The notes beneath the pieces are model-generated. The model saw only the letters and a list, made by a program, of their open reading frames with translations. It had not been told where the DNA came from and did not search any database. This document shows, piece by piece, positions 50,758-62,340 of a DNA stretch of 64,000 nt; position 1 is the first letter of the stretch; every line of letters starts with the position of its first letter. Both the position numbers and the translations under genes were made by a program. Origin of the DNA: Pardosa pseudoannulata. Lineage: Eukaryota > Arthropoda > Arachnida > Araneae > Lycosidae. Location of the stretch: the NCBI GenBank assembly GCA_032207245.1, contig CM063503.1, positions 103,808,387 to 103,872,386 of the forward strand, given 5' to 3'.

Positions 50758-51778
50758 ATTTTATTATTTTACTAATTTTTTAATCTTTTAAATTCATACT
50801 GTTCTAGCGATCATTCTGTGCTACTATACTGTTAGTTGTCCCTTAATGCATTATTTCGGTTCGCAAACAAGTAAACTGCACACATCGTACCTATGTGAGT
50901 TTATCATTCAATGAAACTAAATATTGCGAACTGATAAATTGAAGTAATCCTCAAAGAGCTAGCTGAATATTCTAATTACAGACGGTGGGAAATGTTTAAT
51001 AGTTATATGATTTTTGTTTCGATCTAATCGTCAGCTAAACCAGTAACTTTTCCATTAAAGATATTTCGAAGCAAGATATTGCCGGGGAAAGGGTAAGGCT
51101 TTTCAAGCAAGCAATTCAAGTTTAAATTCGAAGATTTTTTTTCTGAAACCACTTTCAACATAAGGTTTTAGGTGTTTATCTAGCAACTCTGACAGGATAG
51201 AGCTTATATGCACCGTTGCCTCCTTTTTTATTTTTAGTAATAAACTTATTTTTCCAACTTGAGCTCTATCAACTGCCTCGGCAAGTTTCACCTGTTCACT
51301 GAAATTTTTTTTCTTTTTATTGACACGCATGCTGTAAGTGATATTTTTGGATGGTCGGCAGGAAGAGGAACTGCAACATTATGTAGATTATAGGTGAATA
51401 CTTTCCCGTAGTGGATGATAAACTTTGATTCTACGCGGAAAATTATAGACCAACCTAACCTCTTTAGGAGTGATGAAAAAAGTGCAACAGCTAATTCCTT
51501 TTGATCGACAACGCAACTTCACATAGATCAACTCTAATCCAGCCATTTCCAGCAGAAAAAAAGATAACAAATGTCCATCTAAACTAAGTAAAAAAAAGTA
51601 AAAACTAAAAAAAGGATCTAGTAACTCTTCAGATAAGGCACCACAGATATTTTTTACACACAAAACTGAAGATTCACCTACGGAACTGTCCATTTAACAG
51701 CACTGAAAAGATTCTGAGAAACACACGCAATCAGAATTCAAGACAATGAATACACAAACAGATCATGAAGCTCTGGTA
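50758..51778 (-). other. Stretch with unusual minus-strand open frames, not recognised
   Basis: On the minus strand two frames lie close together: 51388-51693 (101 codons) and 51103-51330 (75 codons). The second begins MRVNKKKKNFSEQVKLAEAV and has amphipathic, balanced composition unlike the F/I/N-rich chance frames elsewhere. No domain is recognised, no splice acceptor or donor stands out, and the two frames are not joined. A decayed gene or transposon fragment is possible, and chance is the default. Confidence 0.25.
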
Positions 51779-51791
51779 ATTGCCTAGCAAT
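51779..51791. promoter_or_regulatory. X-box-like palindrome ATTGCCTAGCAAT
   Basis: A 13-bp inverted repeat with CTA centre that matches the RFX-type site GTTGCCTAGCAAC except at its outermost bases. The identical 13-mer recurs at 61629 and 61996. Confidence 0.35.
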
Positions 51792-53600
51792 ATATAGAGT
51801 TGGAATGAATCTGTGTTAAAGGCCAACAAGAATATGTTGCACAAATAAAAGCAAACGAATATAGTTGATGTTACTAACGCACATATATAAAGCTCAGTGT
51901 TGTATAAAATAAACTCACTAATAGATTCATCTACCAGTGAGTCTTCTGTACATTTATAAAGATGTGGCTTCAAACCAAATATATTCATTTTTAATTACTA
52001 AAGTTCTTGATTCTACCTTGGCCTTCAAGACTAGAGCAGATAAAGACAATAACAAAACAGATTAAATGAGAAAGAAATTATTAAAAAAATAAATATAAAA
52101 ACAAATAAATCTACTAAATTTGGATAAAATTAAGAAAATGTTAAACATTTCTGTGAGAAATGTTTAAAACTCTCTATCCCTCTAACATCGATATTTTCCA
52201 GGATTTTCGAGACACTGCTGTGCAATTTAACTATTATTCATAGTTAATTATAACACCATACTTTCACATCGTGCATCGAGGGATGTTATAAATACTTAGT
52301 ATTTTTAACATTTGCATCACACTTATATTTTCTTATAAATAAAATCAAACCATGTATATTTTCTTCTAGTTTTTTTTTTTAATAAACAAATTGTGTATAC
52401 ATATTATATATGAAAAAATACTAATTGCATCATTTTATGCATCTCACTTTAAGATTAGAGAAGCACACAATACCACAGCTGTTTAAATTTGCCGCATCAA
52501 TGTATGTGTGCTTATGAAAATTCAAATTCAAGAAAGAATAAAAGTAGACTTAAAAAACTGCCAATTCGAATAAATTATTCAAACGGCAAAAAGTATAGTA
52601 TAATTTTACACAGAGTAAAAAATAAATATTCATTCTCGTTATATGAAAATGAAGAAAACTCTTTTAAAAGGCTTAAATTTTACTGTCGGTAATGAAATTT
52701 AGGATTCTAAAATATTTTTGATGTGATCCACATCAATTAGATGATATTGCTGCATATTCTGACAAATATAATCTAATGATAATGCCGCTTTAAGTCCTAC
52801 ATAGAATTTTTAACACTTAACAGATAGGTCCCGTTAATTTACGTTTTTTTATTTTTTATTTCATTCTGATTTACTTAGTGGGTCACTTCACCCTTTCAGA
52901 AGTTTTCTCCTTCCCCTTCACAAGTTTCATCTCAAATTTTAATTTTTTGTTTGTTTTTATTTAAAAGAATTTTTTTTCCTATTTTTACTAGCACCATCTG
53001 TGTTACAAGAAAAAAATGGGCATAGAAATAAAAATAACGGAACGTAATGAAAACTTCCGGCTAAAACGAATGTCTACGTGCTACATCTTAGAAAGTCAGA
53101 GAGGGGAAAACGTCAGTAATCCATTTGATCAGTGCTAAACAAATTGTTATAAAATTTAAGAAATAATAGTTAAGAAATAATTTTTGAACACCTTTCAAAA
53201 TTTGCAGCTCAAAGCAAAAGATAAACAATATATACGTCAATTCTGTCCAGTTTCTATTCAAGAGCAAATGTTTCGCAAATTAGAACACATGTAAGAAATA
53301 CTATATATGGAAATAACCAATATATGTTTTAAATATTGTTGATTTAAAAAGTGTAAATATTTAAAACCACATGTTTCATTCCCTTTAAAAAATCTCAAAA
53401 ATTTAGAAGAAGGGAAAAATACAATCCTCATTCAGAACGAAAATACATAATTTTGGGCTTTAGGAATAATGGACACTATATTACTTGGCAATATATGTTC
53501 TTCAGGTTTTAGAGAATCAATGAGTAGAAAATGAATCGGATTTTAAATCACATAAAATAAGAGTAAACAAACTCACTCTCTAACAGTTCGATGTCAATTT
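51792..53600. other. AT-rich non-coding stretch
   Basis: No recognised features; the plus-strand frame at 52489-52692 is K/N-rich and chance-like. Confidence 0.45.
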
Positions 53601-53685
53601 ATATTTTCACTATATAACTAATATTTACTTACAAGCTTAAGAATGTACATCACTGCTCTGAGATCTAATATTTTTTGCTAGCCAT

Positions 53686-53699
53686 GTCACTATGGTAAC
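53686..53699. promoter_or_regulatory. X-box-like site GTCACTATGGTAAC
   Basis: One strong half-site (GGTAAC) and one weaker (GTCAC) at X-box spacing. The surrounding sequence is only weakly similar to the modules at 47.6, 57.3 and 61.4 kb. Confidence 0.28.
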
Positions 53700-54311
53700 C
53701 AGTAAAATAAGTAAAAAAAAACTTAAGAAAAATAACGGATTCAGAAAAACGTGAAGACAGAAAAAAATTGCCAGAGTTTTTCAAAGATTTTACAGCGTGA
53801 AAATCCCTATTTCCATTTTCAAATACAGAAATAAGCGGTCTAGGACAATTTATTAAATTGTAAATAGTCTACAAGTCCCATGGGCTTGTCGAAAGGAGAA
53901 AAAAAATATTTTTTAGAACTATTTGATTTAAGAACATGACAAGCTTCATTTTTGTACAAAGTTTAAAAAAGATGAAATAAATATTTAAGTAAACACAAAC
54001 ACGAAAGACGTAATTTACTTCATAAATACTCCGTTAAAAATATTTTTTCTAATTAAAAAGAAAGTTGAAAACTAACGACACGTATTATGCACTGAGTAAT
54101 AAAATATGTACTAATAAAAATAGTTTACCGTAATTATTAAATAGTTTTATAGCATATATACTAAAATGTGAAATGTGTTACACCCACCAGTATTGTTTGC
54201 GTGTGCCCTAAAAGAATTTAATTCAAACGATAAAAAATAATTCATCAGAATACGATTAAGTCACATCACTAAAAGAAAAGAATAATTCGCATCTGGTATG
54301 GTTGGTTGGGA
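53700..54311. other. AT-rich non-coding stretch
   Basis: No recognised features. Confidence 0.45.
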
Positions 54312-54470
54312 ATACGACGGTCTACTCTTTAGCTAAACGAAAGCTAATGAGACCGGGACTTACTGCTTAAAGCCGATTGTGGCCGGCTACGAACATCTAT
54401 GTCAGCAGTGGGATTCGAACCCATGAAATACGGTACCGAAGATCAGCAGATTTTAACCTTTTGGCCACGC
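54312..54470 (-). repeat. tRNA-derived SINE copy
   Basis: Minus-strand copy with B box GGGTTCGAATCCCAC and body TCGGCTTTAAGCAGTAAGTC. It is well conserved except in the A-box half, where the head reads CCAAAAGGTTAAAATC. Confidence 0.8.
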
Positions 54471-54634
54471 ATTTGGTATGACCCAATGGTTACAGAAAAC
54501 CAATATCTGTTAAAAATAATGAAAAATTTTTTTAAAAAAGCGTCAAGATTACTGAAATTCAAATAGGATGACCAAAGTAATATGTTTTGAAAAAGTTCTA
54601 TTCAACAAGCTGCTGTAATTGCCGTGCTATACAG

Positions 54635-55237
54635 CAGCATTGTTCAACTTTACCTAATCCGCGGACCACTTTATCTACTGCAAGGATTTCGTAGATCAAA
54701 TAAGATTAGTCAATATTGCAAGTTATTAGCTTATCCACAGCTTGAAGATAAAATTTTTAAAAAGGTGTAGAAAAATTTTATTCAATTTAGTAACTCCCGG
54801 TATAGTATCACGCTGTGTATTATTATTTTAAGTTTAATTTATAGCAAAAAAAATAAAATTAAGTAACGAAGAATTATTGTTTTTTTAGATTAGGCGTTCT
54901 ATAATTTATTTATTATTATTTAAATACGTCAAAGTATATTCTCAAATAGTCTTGGTAGAATTTACAAAGATTTTAAAATTCAAATTGTTCATACAGTTTG
55001 TGATTTTGGGCCATTTTGAAATAATTTATTTATTGTCTTTGCAAATAAGTGGTTTGTTTTCATTATTTTCCCACTCGAGTATAAGAATAAGTGAAACCTA
55101 CAACTTTAGCGAAGTAGATGAGTATTAAAATGTTCGTATTTGGTAAACAGAAAATTATTTCAGATTTTATTTACAAAAATTTATGTCATTTGCGGGCCTC
55201 AAAAATCCATTTGAGGGCCGACAGTTGGACAGCACTG
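54635..55237. mobile_element. Non-autonomous hAT-type element
   Basis: Left end CAGCATTGTTCAACTTT and right end, reverse-complemented, CAGTGCTGTCCAACTGT match the hAT pattern CAGNNNTGTYCAAC. The 8-bp flanks CTATACAG and CTGTAAAC agree at five of eight positions, compatible with an old 8-bp target duplication. The ends also keep GCGGACCACTT and GCGGGCC-type strings common in hAT subtermini. The 603-bp interior is AT-rich with no transposase. Confidence 0.65.
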
Positions 55238-55264
55238 CTGTAAACTAAAGTTTCTTGGGTTTGG

Positions 55265-55438
55265 GTTTTGAGCACTACTGTCTACTGTTTGGCTCACGGG
55301 GGCTAATCAGATTGGAACCCACTGGTTAAAGCTGAAACCAAACGGTGACGAACATCCATGCCTGCAGCGGGGTTCGAACCCGCGAACTCCGGTTCTGGAG
55401 AGCAAAGCTCTACCGTTCGGTCAATGTTCGGCAAAGAT
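55265..55438 (-). repeat. tRNA-derived SINE, best minus-strand copy
   Basis: Minus-strand copy with an intact B box (GGGTTCGAACCCC) and good A box (TGACCGAACGGTAGAGC). The anticodon-arm region (CTTTGCTCTCCAGAACCGGAG) is diverged. The body follows (ATGGATGTTCGTCACCG, CAGCTTTAACCAGTGGG). The plus-strand open frames over it (starting MPAAGFEPANSGSGEQ and MTNIHACSGVRTREL) are translations of the antisense tRNA-like head, not genes. Confidence 0.85.
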
Positions 55439-57200
55439 TCTTGGGTGATAACTGTAGAGACAACGCAATCTTCTCAGCACGTAAACTATTTGGCCAATAT
55501 CTCGCTGGTTTTACAGAACAAAAATTTGCATTTACCATACACGATAATTAGGAAAAATATGAATAAGCTTAAAAACTGCCAGCACACATGAAACATCAAC
55601 AGAAATAGTAGATATGCGTAGAATGTTAGGGAAGCAATTCATTTTAAATTAAAATATAAAAATGCAGTGGCCCTTTATTTCACTACTGAGCAACGTTTCG
55701 TGACACTCCTGATGGTTTTTGTTGTAAATATGCTGATGCAGATGAAATGCTGTTCGGTTAATATTTCAATCAAAAGGAAAAGTAAAGTATCCCTTGATAG
55801 CTATTATAATAGAGTTGACTTTAGCAAATTTAACAGTCATAAATTAAATAAGGTTTATAATATTCTCTAGTGCTTACTTCTTATTTGTTCATACTATAAT
55901 TTCCCGCTATTTTGGTATTTCGTCCTACTGCGTATCCCTATAACTAGCTCATTATACGTCAACTAAGAAAACTAGTATTGGACAGTTACAACTTGGTTTT
56001 GCTGATAGCTGTTGTGGGTTATTCTAACTACTGCTCCAGGAGAGCAATAAACTCCGCAAAAATGGTTGGGATCTTCAGATTTATGCAGTTCTGTCTTCAG
56101 TGTATCTGCGAATTTATATAACACTAAAGAATTCCACTCTTTATTTTCACTAATCCTAAACGTTTAAAAGGCTCATCTAGGAAACACGCATTAAAATTAA
56201 AGAAATCGGCAAACTTTGTTTTATCATGAACGACTGTAATAATTAATAATCTTACTACAGAGTGTTCATAATAAAAAAAAATACATTTTCAATTCTTATA
56301 GCAATTAATACATGTTTCCGCAGAGAAGTCTTTCTAGCATTAAAAGTAAATCTCGTAGAGTTTTATTGTTGGTTATTATTAAATCAGACTTTTGTAAAAA
56401 AAAAGTTATTTTAATAATACTTTATACACTTATTAATTTTCATTTGGAAGTAGCGACACAGATAATTACAAAAATAATGCAATACGATCCCTGGGATATT
56501 AAATATTAAAATATTTAATATTATGACGAATATTATATGTACAATTACACTTAAATTTTACATCTAACTATCTAAGAATGTGTATCCACGCGATTCATCT
56601 ATCTATCTAAATATATGTAGGTATCCACGCGACAAAGATTATAATTTTCAAATAACAATAACCCATTATAAAACACTCAAAAGAAAAAAATTCTAAAATC
56701 ATTAGTCACTAGAAAATTGAAGCTATTATAAGAACAGCAGAAAGGAGTCTTGCTCATAAACGTGTAGCAATGATAACGATGATAAATTTTACAAAATTTC
56801 TAATGCTCTCTCACGTGGAAAACCTTTCAACTTAATTGATGCTAATTATGACTGTTAAGAGCGTAACTAGCACTTAACTTGTAAGATTATCACGTAATTA
56901 TTTCCCCACGAAATCTGTCAATTATTTTTTTTAGAATCGTTAAAAATTACCTTACAATACACTGAATTTAATCATAATTTAAGCACTCTGAAAAATAAAA
57001 AGTGATTGAATTACATTTTACGAATAAATCTCACTAAACCGTCTGAAAATTCTAACATTTACTTAAAGCAAAAGCAAAGAGCGAGAAAAATAATGCCTTT
57101 GTTCTGGTCTAAGGCAGTTTTAAACTGGTCTCCGGCTTACAATAAACTCATATAAGCACACTTAAATCCGTTAGTGCTCTGAATATTGGAAAAGAATAGA
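55439..57200. other. AT-rich non-coding stretch
   Basis: The plus-strand frame at 55667-55870 (67 codons) starts MALYFTTEQRF and is not recognised as a full domain. No splice signals were found. Confidence 0.4.
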
Positions 57201-57214
57201 CACATCTTTATTGT

Positions 57215-57370
57215 GAAGAAACATCTCATGGGGATAAACGTAACGGAACAAAATTTTCTGAAGGCATAACAGATCTCAATACATTCGATTATCTCTCTCC
57301 TTCAAAAAAGTTGAACATGTTCTAGGTAGTTTCCATGGTTACAAGCGTCAAAGCACCCTTCGAGAAAGAT
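57215..57370. promoter_or_regulatory. Recurring module B with RFX X-box-like palindrome
   Basis: GTTTCCATGGTTAC at 57329-57342 is an X-box-like palindrome, preceded by AAAAAGTTGAAC as in module A (AAAAGTTGAAC) and followed by ACAAGCG, similar to module A (ACAAGTG). Upstream similarity is weaker than between A and C. No adjacent gene start is visible. On the minus strand it would place an ATG in good context (GTAACCATGG), but the frame stops after four codons. Confidence 0.4.
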
Positions 57371-59149
57371 GAATGAGTAGAAATAACTATATTAAATAAA
57401 AAAAAAGAATAAACTAAACTAAGATTTATAAACGATGAATATGATGGAATTAAACATACAAAGATGTTTAGAACATGAGGTAATGGATATAATTTTCCAT
57501 AAAGAAATACACACATACATACGAGTACTCATTTGACCTTTTCTATCAATTAAGTACATTACGAAGATAGAAAAACTGATTCTTACGAAAAAAACTGTCT
57601 GTAGATACTAATAAAAGCTGATTACCAAATTAATAGAAGGTAAACCTCAACGTATTATATTTAACAGATTAAACTAATTTAATTATCCTTCCGTTTACTC
57701 GTATAAGGTTAATAGATGTGTTTGGTTGGTTAGTGAAGAACAGTACGGCATTTTTTAGAAACTGCCTTACTGACAGATTTAAAAATCCCGGGTGGCATTA
57801 GCATTAAGTTATCTTAACATATTAATATTAACACAGTACATTTAAAAACAGAACAGAGTCAAAATATTTTTATGAAGGTTTAAAGATTTATTTTAATCAA
57901 GTAATTACTTAACCAAGCAGCTCCAGCTTTCAACTACCCCTTAGTTTTTCAAGTATCTAAATAATAATTTTGCCATTTGTATCTACATTTAATGATTTTT
58001 AAAACCTCGTACTTAAATTTACTTTTTCAGCATGAACTAAATTTGACACAAATAGTTGTATTACTTATAAAAGTTAACAGTGCTGTGTGTATATGTTATA
58101 GCAAATAAATTTCTTACTACGAAAAATTTTTTTTATATAAATGAATCCTATGCTTAAGTTTGCAACGTATGCATTATGTTGATGATTGAAAAGCAAGAGA
58201 ATATCAATATTATTTTTTAAATAAATACCTTTTAAAGAATTATGCAAGAAATTTTTCATTAAATTTACAAGTAAGATGTTTAGAGAAAGATATACATTAT
58301 TCTACAAGAAACACTTTCCACCGAGATATATTACAAAATTCTATATAAAATATATGTGACAAACATAACATACGAGAAAAAAAATTAAAAGCTTAAGAAC
58401 TTATAAGAAAAACATTGCATAGAATTACAAAAACGGCATTTTTGGGTTTAACTAAAAAAGTAGATTATTTCTTAAAGCATGTAATCAAGTCAGAATGATA
58501 TAAAATCGTTTTTAGGAGAAAATTTCAATTTCTTTTTCTAATGACTAAAATATAATTAGAATTATAACTGATAAACATAAGATAGAGTCTGTAAAACTGA
58601 TTAGTCATGTTATGTTATCAGCAATTTAAAAGTTATGTAATGCTGGCTAATTTTTTAAAAGCATATCACTTAGTGGCATATTTTCTCGTAAACTTTTATA
58701 ACTATATTAATTCATATTTTAAAACCTTATACTATTGATTAGATTACTAGAAACAGTGTATATAAAGCTAGGTAATTTTAAAAGGACCGTTTTATAGTAA
58801 ATCAAATATTCAAATCTTCAAAAAGGTGAAAGATAGGAGTTATATTTTCATGCATGGCTTCTTTAAAATTGAATACCATTTTGAATCTTATTTCATTTAT
58901 TGTAAGCACTGATGTACTAAATAAAATCGACCCCCAATAGCTTCGAAGGCTTTCTCCGATATTTATGAATTATTGGGTAACAAAACTTGGAAATAACAAG
59001 TTATATCGAAAACGTACTCAATTTCATTCTGAAAACACACTAGTATTCAAATCTCAAGCACTGAAAAACAAAATTTCTGTATCCCGACCGTAAAACTATA
59101 ATAGTCAAACAAAAATCTTTAATACAATATAATATAGGATAGAGTTTGG
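57371..59149. other. AT-rich non-coding stretch
   Basis: Nothing recognised. Confidence 0.45.
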
Positions 59150-59300
59150 AGGACTGTGGTCTACTTTTTACTACATGGTGGGATATGAGATTATCACCCA
59201 CATTTTAAAGATGATTAAAAACGACTAGAAACATCCATGTTAACAGCAGGATTCGAACTCGTGGACACTATATTCGAAGGGTAGCCCTTATCTGTCAGAC
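59150..59300 (-). repeat. tRNA-derived SINE copy, diverged
   Basis: Minus-strand copy with B box GAGTTCGAATCCTGC and the body reduced in similarity (ATGGATGTTTCTAGTCGTTT). Its head directly abuts the hAT terminus at 59301. Confidence 0.68.
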
Positions 59301-59400
59301 CAGTGGTAGGCAAAGTGCGGCTCTAGAGCCGCATGTGGCTCTTTGGCTCCTTAACTGCGGCTCTGCCACAAATATCCACGGAAGGCATAATAATATTTTC
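59301..59400 (+). mobile_element. hAT-type terminus (solo end)
   Basis: CAGTGGTAGGCAAAGTGCGG starts a GC-rich terminus with the nested palindrome GCGGCTCTAGAGCCGC and repeated GGCTC words, as in hAT elements. No partner end was found in the following 1.5 kb, so the element is truncated or its other end is unrecognisable. The right limit is arbitrary. Confidence 0.58.
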
Positions 59401-61260
59401 ATTTAGAAAAAAACTTGGTAAGAAAAAATTACATCTTATTTTGATAAATAAAAATTCTTCTATAAATCGAGAACATGTATAATTTTTTGTTTAAGTTAAA
59501 AGACAGATAGGTAATTAAAATTTTATAGCGTTGTAGAAATACGTAACAAACATAGAGTTTAATTTTATTAGTTTTCTTAAACGTAAACACAAACCATGTA
59601 CAAGCTACCGGCTGAAATTGTCCGTATGTTTTCGGCGTACTCCGATGTGATGCAAAGATACCACAAGCATGCACGTGCATACTTTTTCTAAAGTAGTGAA
59701 GGAGGGGTACAAATTGGCATCACAGACCAGCAGTTGCAGTGTGAACAGTTTTGTCTTATCTACCGTGTCTGCCGTTTTACTGTCTTATTAAAAAGTTGTA
59801 TATTTCAATCTAGCTGCACATCTTACAGGTATTTTTATAAGATTTTTTTTACACCTGATATATATGTTTGTGGTTCCGGTACAAAATTTGTAATCGATTT
59901 TTCGATAACTTCTATTTGTCCAAATGTTGGAAGTTTTCTTATAAATTTCCCGTTGTATTTAAATATCTTCAAAACCATGAATATGTAATCCAATATTCAA
60001 GTTTTTCGTTATTAAAACTTTCATCAACAGTAAGTAATCTAAAGCAAACCTTCAAAACCACCTAAACTGTCAAAAAACATTGGAAGTTACAATCATCAAC
60101 ATATTAACAATTTAGAAAGGGGGTTTTCCCTTTCATAACACAACTAAAGCTATTTTAAAATGTTATCAGTATTAGCGTTTAAATAGCAAAATATGAAGTT
60201 TTGAGATTTCTCCCAGAGATTGTTAACATCTACATCTGGATGTTAATTAAATGTATACTGACTCAAACAGCGAAATCATTTATTTAAGCATAAGTTACTA
60301 TTAAGATAAGTAACTTGCACACTGCAAATATCTTCTACCAAGTACATTGAGACTGGTTACAAGGGTACTTTTTTTATACTGGTTACACAAATCAATAGAA
60401 GATGAAATGAAAGAAAGATACACGACCATACTTTGAAAAATGAAATTTCATAGATTTTGATTTCATAGCACTTGAACATTCTAGAACATTTACTTATATT
60501 TCAGTAATTATTTATGGTTAGGTTTAAATAAATGTGTATGTTATGTAATCCACTGGGCAAAAATTCACTTTACACATTCCAGTGCAGGATTTTAAAAGCT
60601 CGATTTCTCAACACACGATCTCTAATTCCCCCGTCTCCAAAATGCAAATGATATTAACTATTTCTGTGACCTTTAAAAAAAAATAATGCTTCGACATTTT
60701 ATTAAAGGTCATCTTTCAGGGCGTAGAATAGCCAAAGCAAAAATCTATGAAAGCATCAACCCACTCAGTATCTAACAGTAAATCGTAATACTAATGACTT
60801 CATTAAAACAGCTAAAAATGAAAACTGCTGAGGTAGACATACTGTCATTTTAAATTTCTGAAATACAGAATAAATAGTAAAACGAAACTCAATTCAAGAC
60901 TATTTTATACATGTGAAAGAATTTTTGCTCCAAAACATTTCTTATTCCATTGTCGATGGCATAGTCATGAATAATCGAATCTACGAATGTCGGAGATCGA
61001 CGGGAAGACCTTTTTCCTTCTCTGTAACGCGCATTATGGTTTTTTTTCTTCTATTTCTGTTACGAGATGAGAAGAAAAACTAATTTTGTTACGAAAAATT
61101 CACTAAAACTAACATACGAATAGTAGCAAAGTAATTGCTTTTTACCTTGTGGCACCATATAAAGTTGTATTTTTAAAGGAACTTGGAGGTATTAAATCCA
61201 TTTAAAGTATGTGTATTTTCTTTGTATATCTCTGGGTTTTTAAACGACGAGAAAGGGAAG
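59401..61260. other. AT-rich non-coding stretch
   Basis: Frames at 59429-59680 (minus) and 59734-60065 (plus) are unrecognised and lack splice context. They could be internal remains of the hAT element that starts at 59301, but no transposase motif supports that. Confidence 0.4.
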
Positions 61261-61261
61261 G

Positions 61262-61460
61262 AGAAGAAACACAAGGGGTGGGGGAAAACAAGACCATATT
61301 CTAGGCAATATTCCTTATCAATATTTTTTGACATAATTGATTACAGCGCCTCCTTCTGAAAACTTGATTTTTTTTCCTCTTTGGCCAGTCAGTCGCCATG
61401 GTTACATGCTTTAGGAATATCGTCGAAGATGAAGAGCAATGCCGAGAAACCTGAGAAAAA
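61262..61460. promoter_or_regulatory. Recurring module C with RFX X-box-like palindrome
   Basis: GTCGCCATGGTTAC at 61392-61405 is the best X-box match in the window. It shares ACCATATT, ATTCCTTATCAA and TGATTACAGC in order with module A. On the minus strand ACCATGGCGACTG is a good initiation context and opens about 30 codons (starting MATDWPKRKK), so a short 5' exon is an alternative reading. Modules A and B do not conserve that frame. Confidence 0.42.
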
Positions 61461-61586
61461 ATGTGTTTCGATAAGATCTAGGAGGGATGGAAGTTAAGTG
61501 CCTCAATTCGATGTGAAGAGGAAGTAAAGCACTATTTTTGCATCTATTCGCTCAAGTCAAGATGTCAGCGTAAAAATGATATTTAA

Positions 61587-62340
61587 TTTTAGCTCCTCCT
61601 CAAAATAAATGTTTAAATTCAATAGAAGATTGCCTAGCAATCTTACCTACCATTGCCATCAAAATTGAGATATTATTCAAACGTGCTATAATATTTAAAG
61701 TCAGTTACGTATTCATGGACATGCTTTGAAGCTATACAAATTATGCGAAGACAGCCTTAAAACGTCCTTATTAAATAGACTTTTAAAAAAGGTAAATTTA
61801 ATTTTTTAAGAGAATACAATATTATCATCAGAAGCAGCTTCAAATAAAATTTGTTCAAAATACATAATAAACAAACAGCTTTCTTAATAAATCCATCTAC
61901 ATCCTTTTTAATTACTCATCGTAAAAATAGTACTCATAAATTACATAGCTATATTTTAGTTCCACCTCAAAATAAATGCTTAAATTCAATAGAAGATTGC
62001 CTAGCAATCCTAGCAGTCTTACCTAGAATTGCCATCAAAATCGAGATATTTCAACTTATTGTGATATTTACAGTTAGTTACGTATTCATGGAATGCTTTG
62101 AAGCTACACAGATTAAGCGAAGACCTTAACCTTTAAACATCCTTATTAAATGGACTTTTAAAAAAGATAAATTTAATTTTTTAAGAGAATAAATCAATAT
62201 TATCATCAGAAGCAACTTCAAATAAAATTTGTTCAAAATACATAAGAAACAAGTAGTTTTCTTAATAATTTCTTAATAATTTACATAGTTTTTAATTACG
62301 TCTTGTAAAAATAGTACTCATAAATTACATACCTATATAT
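61587..62340. repeat. Tandem duplication, two units of about 370 bp, each with an X-box-like palindrome
   Basis: Unit 1 is 61587-61953 and unit 2 is 61954-62340. Both start TTTTAG followed by TCC, and carry AATAGAAGATTGCCTAGCAA, ACGTATTCATGGA, TGCTTTGAAGCTA and GAAGCA further on. Divergence is moderate, with a 9-bp insertion in unit 2 after the palindrome. The palindrome ATTGCCTAGCAAT is unchanged in both (61629-61641, 61996-62008). The plus-strand frame that crosses the junction (61851-62129) is not conserved between units. Confidence 0.85.

Noticed and set aside
50484..50759. 91-codon minus-strand frame with a repeated LLKYYKIKI peptide
   Set aside because: It is produced solely by the 27-bp AT minisatellite.
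55345..55591. Plus-strand open frames beginning MTNIHACSGV and MPAAGFEPANSG
   Set aside because: They are the antisense translation of the tRNA-like head of a SINE (the GFEPA peptide comes from a reversed B box), a well-known annotation artefact.
55667..55870. Frame starting MALYFTTEQRF as a transposon-linked DUF-type domain
   Set aside because: Only the first few residues resemble such a domain and the similarity does not continue.
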